Positions 47,301-58,752 of a DNA stretch of 64,000 nucleotides are shown here, one piece after another. This DNA comes from Prunus persica (lineage: Eukaryota > Streptophyta > Magnoliopsida > Rosales > Rosaceae): contig NC_034009.1 in the NCBI RefSeq assembly GCF_000346465.2, forward strand, positions 38,494,844 through 38,558,843, in the 5' to 3' direction. Under the pieces are notes generated by a model. It searched no databases, was not told where the DNA came from, and saw only the letters and a program-made list of their open reading frames with translations. Position 1 is the stretch's first letter. Every line of letters starts with the position of its first letter. Both the position numbers and the translations under genes were made by a program.

Positions 47301-50300
47301 ATCAAAACATTATCCAATCCTAAAATGGATTGCTAGTCTTTGTTCAGTTTGAAAATCTATCTCCAGCCTCAATCTTTTCTTTTAAAGAACTGCCACATTT
47401 AACATTACCCAGGACCTGGCATCCATACGAAGGAGTAAATAACCTCCCATTAGCAGTTTGAGTCTACAGTCCAAGTCCTACTTGTCACAAACTCAAAAAT
47501 GAAAAAGATATGACTACAAAAATTCCAAATGGTACCTTCAATGTAGACACAGAATTGCCACCAATTGAATATGGGGTTTCTTCATTGAAAAGTTGCATCC
47601 CTGTTGATGATGGAGATCTCAGTTCTCCATGCTTAATAGAAGGAGATGCCCATGGAGGACGTGCCCGCATATACAGCTTGGCTACATCCACTGGTGAACC
47701 ACCTTCGTCTTCAGCCCCCTGCACCAACAGAATCAAATTGAAAACTCAACCTCCTTTCCTTGCATATAAAACATAATGATATAATGAAAGTACTAAATTG
47801 AAATATATCAAGAGACTTTGGTATCTCTACCAAATTTCTACCATAAACTTTCGGAGAAGGTATAGCATATATCTTCTATGTAGTTTTCTTTCATCAAGAG
47901 ATTAGAAAGTTTAGAATTGCCTATTTCAACCAAGATCTGAATGAAAAGGGTTGTACTACGACATAAGGGAAGATTTTATTCCAAAGATAAGGATCCAGAC
48001 ATGGGGGAAAAAGTAGAAAGCACATGATAGCCATGAGATAATACCAGAGGAAGAACACTCACTTGTGGGAACATAAGAGAATTTAAGGTGCAGGTTCCAT
48101 GATCCGAATCTGACTTTGAACTTGATCCCAACCTCCTCTCCTTCAACCATTTTTTTGCCTCCGTAACAGCTGTTCCGCAGAAATCAGGCGTGTCTACATC
48201 TGCAGTGCAATTAACAACGTAAGTCAAATAAGGATAATTTGTATGTTTTTAATCCTGCAATTGTAACCACTTTCACTTCCAACTGTTTTGTTTGGTATCT
48301 CACTTGGTCTTGTATTCTCTGCATCTTCAGCAGTGGTAAAACCTACGACTCTCGATTTAATAATCTTTATTAACCTATCACATTCTTCCCTGGTCAAATC
48401 AAAGGCAAAGTTTAAGTCAAATAACTAGTTAATAGAAATGACGAATAATTGGCAGAAAAGTAGCACGATGCATAACAATTTGTGGGAACCTCCCTAAAAG
48501 ACCAATTTAAACCAACCCAGTCACTATAGGGCTCACACAAACACTATATTCATGATAAGGAGTTTAGAAATTGAAGGAAATGTCAATCACTCAATGCATG
48601 TCCTAAATTTGAAGCGTGAACAACCACTTTCTACTTCGATAGGAGAACCCAGGTTAGAAATTAATCCTGAAGAAATATTCGTTGGAGCATAAAACAAGAT
48701 TCAATAACTTAATATTCATGGAAATAAAATAGGAACTTAAGAAGCTAAATGCGGAAAATAAATCAAGGATAATATAAAGATACATATTCTGTAAAAACTT
48801 GCACTACAGCACAAGGGAAAACAAATCAGAACACATGGCTAATATAAGAAGTGGAGAAAAATGATGTAAGCATAAAACAAGCACATGTCCAAATGTGAAA
48901 TATAAAAAGAAGTACAATGTTTTATCTTTAATATCAAGGAAGGTGCAGCATTACCTTGAGAAGGTCTCCTGCATAAGCAGTTGTTCAATTACATGCTTGT
49001 TGTCGCTCTTCCCTAGTGTTGCTGGGGGCTCCTTCCTAAAGAAACTGAGCTTTCCTGATGTCCCATTCCTCTAATTCAACCACAAAAATCAATATTGTGT
49101 GTGTAATAAACATGAAATGAAACTAAAAAAGCCATATATGTAGTTGTCTTATACACCCTAAAATGACAAGGAACTTGAAAGAAGTTTCCGATGTTAAAAT
49201 AAAATTTTTAATTTTAAATAAATAGTTTGAATACATATACTGTATTGATGTTCATAGTCCCTGGACAGTCCTGAAATTCATTCCTCTCAAAATTCTTGGT
49301 AACCCCGTATCAGATAAATCCCTTCTCTTACGCAAATAAATCCCCTACCACATGCTTTTGCCACAAAGTTCTCTAATAACTCGTCAAAATCAGCTTAAAG
49401 CTCCAACTTCACTTCTGCAAGGAAAGTTCCACGACCTCCTTTTTATTCCTAATCATCCCCACAACCCTAACCTACCCCAAGTATACAAATTCTAAACTAG
49501 TTTTCTACAACCTCTGTTTGGAACCATAATTTCAAGTGCTAGTCTGCCAGAGCCCACTACACTTGTGAAAATACCTTAATTTCCAAGTGAGGTGGAATCC
49601 AAATCCCTAGAAAAGTGAATATATATGGAAACTCCCAAAGGATCGAGTTTTCAGTGTGGATAACGGAATCTGTTACCCCATGTCGTATTACCAATTTATC
49701 ACAAATATCATATGATGTGCTGATGCAATCTTCACAAAACTGTTCAGCTTAAGCAATTCAGGTACTTAAAAGCACTATACCAACTATCTTGAGAGTCAGC
49801 AAACCACAATCATGGGAAAACTAACAAATTTGAACAGATATCAAGTGCAGTGAAAAAGAGAACGCATCCTTTCCAGTTAAAAATCTCAGGTCGTTTCACT
49901 TAGAAACAATCAGTCCCACTCAATTTGCATACTTACTGAATTTGTTAAACAGTCTACTGGCATCATATAACTGTTAAAAATATCTAGTGCAAGTTCTTCC
50001 AAAGAATTGCCCAACTTTAAGAATAATGACACCTACAATAAAACTGAATAAGCAACATTTAGAGCTATTACCTTATTCAGTCCATCATCTTCTTGAGTAG
50101 AAATATCATCATCATCAACATCTTCGTCGTCAGTACCATCCTCTGAAAAATCAAACACAAAATTCAGTAACAATGGCACGAAAAACCCCAAAACAAAAAG
50201 ATAGCTTTTTGCTTTACTAAATCACAAAACTGCCAGGCACTTGGGTTTGGGTACCTGAAGAAGAGGAGGAGGAAGAGTCAGGGCTAAATACAGAGGAAAT

Positions 50301-50498
50301 TATCTTCCCAGCGCCGCTGGCAATCATGCGAGTAGGGGAGTAGATGAGCCTGGAGAACCAATTAGGGTTTTCGGGGCCAGGGTTTGCCAATCTCGGCCGG
50401 TCGTACGGAGTCCTGGCACCGGCGACTCGTCTAGGGCGGACAATTTTTCCGCCAGATCGGGACTCCAGGGCTTGTCGGGATCTGGAAATGGTGGCCAT
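44301..50498 (-). CDS. KAKU4-like nuclear envelope/lamina protein
   Basis: Predicted 650-residue protein. Exons (minus strand): 50498-50255, 50142-50072, 49070-48955, 48389-48268, 48199-48063, 47718-47536, 46605-46335, 46056-45980, 45855-45822, 45661-45583, 45098-45013, 44913-44811 and 44730-44301; phases close throughout. Landmarks: N-terminal [39 protein letters not shown] (46-65); a Ser run then acidic stretch; [51 protein letters not shown]; and a basic end [15 protein letters not shown]. These match plant KAKU4, which lies at the inner nuclear envelope, binds CRWN lamina-like proteins and shapes nuclei. The rest is Ser/Thr-rich, probably disordered, with no membrane segment. Exon 9 is only 34 nt. 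A relationship to NUP136-type nucleoporins through the N-terminal motif is an alternative. Confidence 0.87.
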
Positions 50499-50581
50499 GC
50501 GCTCTCATGCGCGAGACGAGAAGCCAAAAAGAGAGGGAATGGGAACCGAGGGAATGAGGGAAAGGGATAGAAGAGTTAATT

Positions 50582-50583
<2 letters not shown>

Positions 50584-50615
<32 letters not shown>
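50584..50615 (-). repeat. (GA/CT)n microsatellite in the KAKU4-like leader
   Basis: A pure GA tract of 32 bases (CT on the coding strand) lies about 85 bases upstream of the ATG, probably in the 5'UTR. Confidence 0.9.
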
Positions 50616-50618
<3 letters not shown>

Positions 50619-50703
50619 GGTTAAAAAGGGTGTTTTGTGTTTGTGCGTGTATCGCAATTTCTGTCCCTTCAGGAGATTCAATTCGTTTTTTAGGTTTCTA
50701 GCG

Positions 50704-50704
<1 letters not shown>

Positions 50705-50753
<49 letters not shown>

Positions 50754-50767
50754 CATCATTATTATTT
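50705..50767. repeat. (ATT)n microsatellite
   Basis: About 16 pure TTA/ATT units to 50752, then an imperfect tail with two TCA variants to about 50767. It lies about 210 bases upstream of the KAKU4-like ATG. Confidence 0.95.
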
Positions 50768-51683
50768 CGATTTTTGTCTGCGCAGAGATTAGTGCGACTC
50801 AACTCAACCTTGTTAATAAGAGGACACGTGGACAGCTTGTTTAGTTTCAAAAAAAATTTTAAACAAAAAAATAAATCATATTCACAAAGATATTTTTTTT
50901 ACTCATCACACAAAGTCATGTCATCGTAATGAGCTATCTATGATTAAGTATCAAATTCACGTAGTAATGAGTTATCGATCATTATTCATTAAGTCAACTT
51001 ATGACATTCTCTGACTAATTTGTTTTTAATTGTGTGTAAGATTTAAATAATGTTTTTATCTCCCGGCTGTATATGTTGGTAGTAGGTTAATCTATGTATT
51101 TAATTTAATTTTAAGATAATAATTAAAGATTTCTACTTGAATTGTCAAGAGTTCACACTTCACACACTAGGATGTTCTTGGCAGCAAGGATGTCCTGAAA
51201 TCTCTATCATAACTTCAAGCTAATAGTATTAGTGTGGATCCTACGATTAATTGGGTAGGGACAGAATGGAGGCGATCTTCAAGCTAATGACTGTCTTCTT
51301 TATTGAATAGTGGTTCAAATAATGACGATGAACTTTCATTGTTTACGGAGCAGTAATGTGAGAGGGGCATCAAATGCGTCCACTAAATTTGAGTCACAAA
51401 TAATGTGGCAAATAACACCTCTTTAATATTGCTATTGCTATGGTTGCGGCGGCGGGCGCGGCAGCCAATGATTACTTTTGCTATGGTTGCGTTTACATAT
51501 TTTTCATGCAGATTGCATTGCGAGATGACGTAAGAAGAATAGTTGGTTTTGTCCCGTGTGCGAAGACATAATGTTACTTGAGCCATTACCGTTATTACCT
51601 TCGGGGTGGTCGAGGTGGCTGCAGCCCACGATATTTGCAGGCGGTATAATAACTACTGGTATGCTTCTTTGCAAATTATTCAT

Positions 51684-52167
51684 TCTATATATATAAAAAT
51701 ATAGAGAATGATGAAATATTTAAAATATAAGAAAATATTTTTGGTTAATTTAAATATTAAGAATTGAAATTATTTATTAAATGAGGACAATATAGTAAAT
51801 TCATATTTTTTAATTAAAAAAATTAAAATAATAAATAAAATCATATAATATGTCCTGCTTTTATGGAACACTAGCCTCTCCGCACGCGCTTCCGCGCTTG
51901 CGAGAGGTTTTTTTTAAAAAAAAATTTAAATTTATTTTAGAATTAAAAAAGATAATGGGTAGTTGTGTTCCATAAAAATAGGATCCATTATCTGCTTTTT
52001 CTTTTTCTTTTTCTTTTTCTTTTTTAAAATATAAAAAAGTGTGAATTTACCGTATTATCCTCATTTAATTAATAATTTGAATTCTTAATGTTTGCATTAA
52101 CCAAGGGTATTTTCTGGTATTTGGAATGTTTCACCATTCTCTGCCTTTTGCTTTATAGATATAGATA
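51684..52167. mobile_element. Foldback element with ~130-bp inverted arms
   Basis: The left arm (about 51684-51815: tatagagaatgatgaaatat, ggttaatttaaatattaaga, attaaatgaggacaatatag) is mirrored by the right arm (about 52030-52167), which in reverse complement reads gcagagaatggtgaaacatt, ggttaatgcaaacattaaga, attaaatgaggataatacgg. The centre at about 51870-51910 is a GC-rich hairpin (cctctccgcacgcg ... cgcgcttgcgagagg). No coding capacity. Long arms suggest a MULE-type or foldback MITE; superfamily undecided. Confidence 0.7.
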
Positions 52168-52884
52168 ACTATCTATATTTTGTTTTAATTTTAAAAATAA
52201 TTTTTTTTTTTTAAAAAGAAAACCAATTGGAACATGCTCAGTAGATGATTATATCAAAAGAGAATTATTAGTTTGATTCTTCTTTTTTCAATATTATTAG
52301 TATTTTTAAAAAAAGAAATCGAATTATCGGATATTGAAATTAGGTATACTTTTTATCCCCCGATGGGTTAAATTAATTATCTTTTTAGAAAGAAAGACCA
52401 AAAAACAAAAAACAAAAATCAACATGCCCCCTATGATGCAAGTACATATTATACTACTGATTTGGCGCATTAATGGTTTTCGAGGGATGTGGTTTCTCTT
52501 CTGCCATACCTTCACGTTTTGGATTATATATGTAGGTGCATGACATTATTTATAGAAAGGAGTTTGTCGTTAAAGAGTTATGCACATGAGGTTCTAAGTT
52601 CGATTTTCATTTCTCTTAATATTTTGAGAAGTTACTTATCCAATATTTTCTTTGAACAAGGATAGTATAAGAGAACACAAAATCACATTCAAAAATCAGA
52701 ATGAAAACCTTACTAATTCAAGGTCCAATAGGTGTCATGATATGCTGATGCATGCAACACATAATAATAATAATAATAATACATAGCCAAATGCTCATGA
52801 TGGGTGGGTTTCAATTGAAACGTACACATGCAAAATTACTAAAAAAACGACCGATAAAATCAAGATCATTGACTGATAAATCAT

Positions 52885-53012
52885 TTGTAAAAGGAAATTG
52901 ATTTGTAACTAGTGGTCTTATGTTCGAATTTCATGACATTTTGGTAGTGTATGCGAGAAATTCCACCCACCCTCTCTCATTCTCAATATCGTTTGTATAA
53001 AAAGGAAAAAAA
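52885..53012 (+). repeat. SINE-like fragment
   Basis: It contains cttatgttcgaatttcatga (B-box-like), tttggtagtgtatgcgaga, and an end caatatcgtttgtataaaaa followed by an A-run. The end is shared with the SINE copies at 43771-43892 and 37868-37990. The 5' end is poorly preserved. Confidence 0.5.
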
Positions 53013-53060
53013 AACACCTGTAACAACAAAAACGAGGAGGGGCCCTCGCCAGATTTAACT

Positions 53061-53095
53061 TGGGCCTCAAACGTATGAGCCCAAACTCAGGCCCA
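53061..53095 (+). promoter_or_regulatory. Cluster of three site II (TGGGCC/T) elements upstream of the REIL gene
   Basis: TGGGCC at 53061-53066, AGCCCA (TGGGCT reversed) at 53078-53083 and GGCCCA at 53090-53095 lie 240-275 bases upstream of the ATG. Site II motifs bind TCP factors and are characteristic of plant ribosomal-protein and ribosome-biogenesis promoters, which fits the gene's role. Function is inferred. Confidence 0.55.
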
Positions 53096-53333
53096 TGACT
53101 ACCTTCTCTGATGCTGAGGGTTGCGCTTGCGCAATCAAACTCTTGGTGGACACTCTTAGCACCGTTTCCAACTCACCGACTGCGAGCCGTCGCGCATTTC
53201 TTTGACCCATAAAATAAAACCCACAAAGCCACAGCAACAGCCTCCTTCATACCCAAACCTAAACATTTCTTTGGCTCTGCGAAAAATCGCATCGACTCTT
53301 CAGCGCGAAGCTCCATAGCCAGACAGAGAGAGA

Positions 53334-55551
53334 ATGCCAGGCCTAACATGCAACGCCTGCAACAAAGAGTTGGTGGACGACGCGGAGCAAAAGCTCCATT
53401 ACAAGTCTGAATGGCACCGCTACAATCTCAAGCGCAAGGTACCGTCCATTTTTCATCTTCTTTCATCTGCGTATATATCATTTCTAGGGTTGTAGTTTGA
53501 TTGTTTTTGTTCAATTTGTTGATTATTCCCCCAATTTGCTGCTGGTTTAAGATAGGAAAAGCAAGGGATTTGATCCCAGACGATGGAATAAGAAAACGAA
53601 TTCCAATTTTCTGGGGCAAATATGTTTCGTTAGGCGTTTTAGTTTCTTTCTTTTTTTATTGGATTTCAAACAGATATTGGAAATCTTTATTGCTGGTTTA
53701 AGTTTGGTCCTGCTGATGTCTTTTGGATGCTTCATTGTTTAAGATGCCAATCTTTGGATTCTAAGATTTTGGTCTATGAGCAAATATCAGTTTATGAAGG
53801 CATGGCTTATAAAGCTGAGCTGAAGTTGTCTTTAAATCCACTTTTGCCCACATGGGGGATTATAGATTCTGTCTTCTATTTTGGTTTGCGATTAATTAAT
53901 TTGACATTGGCTACAAATAGTGTCGTCTAGTTAGTACTCACTTGATGAAATTCTTTTATTGAATGTTGTTGTATATCATGGCATGCTGTTGTTGCTTTGT
54001 AGCGCAGCATCGTGTTCGCTTACATTATTACATACATGTTTGATTATCTCTAATAAATTCTGAAGTATTCTTTAAAATAATCAGGTAGCCGGTGTTCCCG
54101 GGGTGACAGAAACATTATTTATAGCAAGACAAGATGCCCTCGCCCAGGAGAAAAATGGTTTAAGTGAAACCCCGATGCTCTACAGTTGTGGTCTTTGTGG
54201 CAAAGGGTATAGAAGTTCTAAGGCTCATGCTGAGCATCTCAAATCACGAAGTCACATTCTGAGGGCCTCTCAAGGGACCAGTGATCAAGAAGAGAAGGCA
54301 ATAATTAGGCCACTTCCCAGTCGTGTTGTGAATAAAGCTCCCCCCAAAAGACAGGAAAGTGATGAGGAAACTGAAGAAAGTGAAGATGAGTGGGAGGAGG
54401 TTGATTCTGACGAAGACTTGGTTGGTGAGACTGCAAAATCTTTGACTGAAATGAACGTAGATGAGCATGCCTCCAATGAGGATATGGATGAAGATGACTT
54501 TGAGGAGTTGGATCCATCCTGTTGCTTTATGTGCGATCTAGAGCATGATACCATTGAAAGCTGCATGGTTCACATGCACAAACAACATGGATTCTTCATT
54601 CCTGATATTGAGTATTTAAAGGATCCAAAAGGCCTCCTTACTTATCTTGGTCTTAAGGTACTGAAATACCTTCTATGTTCTTTTCCTGGAGAAACTTGTT
54701 CCCATTTTGGCTTTTTCTTCAGAGATTGGTTGACTCTTTACGTCTTAAATTTTCAGGTTAAAAGGGATCTTTTGTGTCTGTACTGCAATGATAGGCGCCA
54801 TCCTTTTAACAGTTTGGAAGCAGTTAGGAAGCATATGTCGGCAAAAAGCCATTGCAAGGTACATTATGGCGATGGTGACGATGAAGAAGAAGCCGAGTTG
54901 GAAGAGTTCTATGATTACAGCAGCAGGTTATTCAATTTTGTCAATGGCTATTGTGTTATGTTTTTCATTGTAAGCATTACTTTTCTTCTATATGTGTCGG
55001 TATCTCTTAGCTGATTTGCTTCTGTCTTGGTTTTCAGTTATGTGGATGAGGCTGGCAAGCAATTGGTTGTATCAGGTGATATGGCAAACAGCGTAGAACT
55101 TGGGAGTGGTGGCTCTGAGCTCATCATTACTAGAAGATCTGATGATGGCACATCAACCAAAACACTTGGTTCCCGGGAATATTTGCGCTATTATCGCCAG
55201 AAGCTGCGTCCATCACCTACAAATGGTACCGCCATTACAGCTGCATTAGCCTCAAGGTTTGTTCTAATCCCTTATGCTGGGTATTCTCTATAGTTTGACT
55301 AAACAATTTGGATCGAGCTGTCCCCTATATTCACGTTGGAAAAAAATGATAACAAATCATGTGGTGACAGAAGTTGTGTTCTGATTTTCAGGTACAAGAG
55401 CATGGGGTTGGCGACTGTGCAGTCAAAAGAACGAATGGTCAGGATGAAGGTACTGAAGGAAATGAGAAGATCGGGAGTGGAGGCTATGCGCAGTAAGATG
55501 GGAATGAAAAGCAACGTCATCCGGAACCTGCCCAAGAATTGCACATATTAG
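53334..55551 (+). CDS. Cytoplasmic 60S biogenesis factor REI1-like (ZNF622 family)
   Basis: Predicted 408-residue zinc-finger protein. Exons 53334-53438, 54085-54657, 54757-54926, 55038-55256 and 55392-55551, phases consistent. REI1/REIL proteins act late in cytoplasmic maturation of the large ribosomal subunit, helping release and recycle pre-60S shuttling factors; plant REIL genes matter for growth in the cold. Four zinc fingers are visible: C6-C9-H22-H28 at the N-terminus; C70-C73-H86-H92; CCFMCDLEHDTIESCMVHMH; and LLCLYCNDRRHPFNSLEAVR followed by KHMSAKSH. Acidic runs (for example ESDEETEESEDEWEEVDSDE) and the C-terminal LGSREYLRYYRQKLRP and TVQSKERMVRMKVLKEMRRS blocks are family-typical. 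Intron 2 is 99 nt and open in frame. The promoter has three site II elements. Confidence 0.96.
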
Positions 55552-57374
55552 TCCTCAATTACTCCTATTTCTGGAGTTGAATGAATGTTGGAGGCCCAGA
55601 GTTTCAGTAAGCACTTTTAAGTATCTTGGGTGGGTTGTTTAAGACCGTTTGAGTATTCATAGCAAGTGGCAAGATTTCTTTTGTATGAACTACAATTTAC
55701 CAATTGCAATATTTTGCAAGTGTTATGGTATGAATGTCTATGTTTTTGTACGAAATATATATTTTTTTCTTTCTAAATAATTAGAAAAACAATTTAAATA
55801 TTTATGTTAATTCGCAGGAGATACTTCTTTATGTCTGGGTTTTTTTCATGGTTATCTTCTGGGAAGATTTGTCCTATTGGTTAGTTTTGAACTAGGGTAT
55901 TTAACAGTAAGAGCATCCACAATGGAATCCATAAACCACCTCCTTAGATAAAATTTAGGAAGTGAGAAAATCCACTTTCAAGTTCCAATTATGCATCCTA
56001 TCGAACTCCTAAAATAGGGAGACTTTTAGGAGCTCTTAAATTTGAGAAGATAAAAAACTCCTAGCGGCTCCTTATAATTAAATGTTGCTTTAATTTAATG
56101 TTATTTTAAATATTTATTTAATGCTAATTATTTTTATTTATTATTTTATACAAAAAAGGAGCATTTATGCAAAATTAAAAAAAAAAAATCATTTATGATT
56201 TCCTAAACTAAGGAGCATGGTTGGAGTTGAGATTTTATAAAGAGCTTCTAAAATAACTTTCTAGTATTTTTAGTTAAATTTTAACTAAAATATAAGGAGC
56301 ATGATTGTGAATGCTCTAAGCAATTGACAACGTTTTTGAAGAAATCCCACGCAAAATGGCATCATTGAATATGCTTTAACAAGAGAGATGTCTTTGTCTT
56401 TGGAACATAGGTGGAAAGAGAATAATTCGGTAGAAAGAAAAAGATGCTGATATAAATTGGTGACTCTAAAAAGTAATTACATACTAATTTGTTTCTACCT
56501 TTACCATTTAATAAGAAAATTATTGATTTGGCCAACAAATTCTAGCCAGTGCCTAATGAAAAAAGGTATTGACTTGCATATCAAATCCCTATGACACCTT
56601 GGTCGTGTTTATGACAAATAGCCCCCTCCCCCTTCCTGGCATTGGCAAAAAGAAAATTATCGATTTTGAGAAAGAAAAAAGAAGGAAGAAAAAATCCAAT
56701 CACATCATCGTCACCAAGCAAGAAAAGATTTTCAGCCATGCATATTTTCAGGATTATAAATGTAAAAATAAAAAGAAAAAAATTAATTTTAAAACTTTAA
56801 TAGGTGTGCTGAGAAAATAAGCTTAAAGACTAACGAGTGTAGAGAGAGTGTGAGTGAGAAGGGGGGAAGGAGATTTTGGTGACTACAGTAAACACTAAAC
56901 TAATCCACAAATTAATAAGATATGAAGCAAAGGCTACACTTTTTTTAAGCAACAAAAGGGACCCATGGAACCAATGGATGTGTCATGTAATGTCCAATCA
57001 GCACACCTCATTGCAGATCTAACAATATACAATCCAGATGTAGCTTGCTTTTACATGTAACCAAACCACTGAAGAGATCCACAGTAATCCCAGTGCATTC
57101 CACTTCCTTCCAATGGATCTCTTTCTTGCCCCTTCACTTCTACTCTAGTTAAGCACTGCCACAAGATATATAATACAGATCTAATGAGATTTACTTGTTC
57201 ACAAAATAGTGTTAAAATTCATCGAATTGATAGATGTACTGTACACAGAAAATGAGTTGGTTTTTATTTATTTATTATATACTGGTATAGATAGATTACT
57301 TCATGAAAAGGCCATTCCAGGGAAAACTTCACCTGCACAAAAGAGGATGCATAAGATCCATGAGTAGAGCATAC
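55552..57374. other. 3' region between convergent REIL and DUF1644 genes
   Basis: It contains the REIL 3'UTR, a TAA-flanked MITE at 55911-56316, and a SINE-like fragment around 56550-56610 (atcaaatccctatgacacct, tggtcgtgtttatgac). An 83-codon Lys-rich frame at 56569-56820 is low-complexity and not called. Confidence 0.5.
55911..56316. mobile_element. PIF/Harbinger-like MITE flanked by TAA
   Basis: Left end gagcatccacaatggaatcc; right end in reverse complement gagcattcacaatcatgctcc. Both are flanked by TAA (55908-55910 and 56317-56319). Internal sub-repeats (ctcctaa / aggagc) pair further in. It is a 406-bp AT-rich element without coding capacity. The gagcatcc-type terminus with a 3-bp TAA duplication is common among plant Harbinger-type MITEs. 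Confidence 0.7.
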
Positions 57375-58752
57375 CTAATTGTCATAGAAGCGAGAACGAC
57401 GTCTACGTGAACTGCAAATAAAAGAGCAATATGCATAAGTTTTAGGTAAGGACTAGAAACCTATAAACTCTACCTACTCTTACAAAACTAAAACGAGAGC
57501 AATAAAGCTCAACAGTTAGTATGCGCATGTGCAAGTGCTGAGCTCCCCAAACCCCCACTTAAAGAGATTCCTACTGGCACAGGTAGCTAGTTCAACAAGA
57601 AAATGAATCATATGGTGCATTGTTTAAGTTTATTTCAGTAAGATGGTGTACTAGATTTCTTGCAGCAGGCGTCCTCGCCATGACTAGGTGGGGATATACG
57701 ATATTAAATGATAAGTTATGCGTTCCAATTTAATTCATAAAAGTTGATGTACAAACAAAACTGTAAATAGAAAGATACTATCAGCCAAATCAAGAAGGCA
57801 AAGATTAAAATCCAAAGATACAAGAATAAAAAGGAAACATCACAAACCTGCGATGACTGGAGCCACCCCTGGAGGAGCCATTTGTACTCATAAAATCATC
57901 ATCAGTCTCATCTGCTCTATACTCAGGGAATTCAACAGATGTCACAGAACCTTCATCAGAATTCGAATTATCGTAGCTTGCTCGGCGACTTCCTCTTCTT
58001 GCGTCACCAACTCTTGACCTTCTTCTGTTTCTAGAATTTCGTAAGTTATCAAAAACCTGATATAAGATACAGGAGGTCCACCAGTTACGTTCGTCCCCAT
58101 GGAAGTCCTCAAACTCATCTCCAGTCTCATCATCACCATATTCAATCACATAGTCTCCTAAAACCACCCCACGAGGGACTTCGGAATGAATAGTGCTCAA
58201 AACATCTATGATCTCGGAGGACTGCTGGAAATTATCCCAATCAAGCTGCCGAGCAGGATCAATTTTTGAAGGACGAGAATGAGGATGCTCTAGTTGAGCA
58301 TGTTTTTGTAATTCCAAGTATGTACCCATAAACGTACATTGATGCTCCTCACAACAACGCTTCTTCACATCTAGATGTCTACGAGCCTTGTCAACAACAA
58401 CCCACCCAGTAACTTCCCCCCTACACAAGGGACAAGTAGGCCTGCAATCTTCTTCTGATGCCATTTGTTCAGTATTTACTGCAGGACTCACATCAGATTT
58501 TGAAGGAGATGACATACCATATGCACTTTTGAAACGGTCTAAACAATTGGAGTGTAAGTGGTTTGTATCACAAACAAAAGCATGGCATCCTTTCTCATAA
58601 GATGAGCACTGAAGGAGTACACCGTTGTGAGGGAAATCCAAACATATAGGACAAGTCACATCTTCCCAATTTGTATTTAATTCAACATCTTCCATATTGA
58701 ATGAACTTGGTTGAAGCCCAACTCCTCTTTCATTAGAATCTTTAAAGGCCAT
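57375..58752 (-). CDS. DUF1644 zinc-finger protein
   Basis: Predicted 313-residue protein. Exons (minus strand) 58752-57848 and 57411-57375; the short last exon adds SRRRRSRFYDN. A Cys/His-rich N-terminal module (about 30-170) defines the DUF1644 family: WEDVTCPICLDFPHNGVLLQ, CHAFVCDTNHLHSNCLDRFK, CPLCRGEVTGW, then RRHLDVKKRCCEEHQCTFMG and LQKHAQLEHPHSRPSKIDPA. This resembles a RING-like part followed by a C2H2-like part. A conserved DVLSTIHSEVPRGVVLGDYV stretch and an Arg/Ser-rich tail follow. Biochemical activity is not established; some rice members have been linked to ABA and salt responses, and E3 activity is only a possibility. A 5'UTR intron of about 1.3 kb is likely: minus-strand donor ATTAG|gtgagcc near 60070, acceptor aataatag near 58760. 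Confidence 0.92.

Larger units (their letters stand above)
50768..53333. other. Intergenic region between divergent KAKU4-like and REIL genes
   Basis: It contains a 480-bp foldback element (51684-52167), a GC-rich patch near 51440-51465 (gcggcggcgggcgcggcagc), SINE-like fragments near 52545-52640 and 52885-53012, and the site II-rich REIL promoter from about 53050. No coding exon is recognised. Confidence 0.5.

Noticed and set aside
54103..55014. Single 303-residue frame as a separate gene
   Set aside because: It is REIL exons 2-3 read through an open intron and then into intron 3; splice sites and family alignment support the five-exon model.
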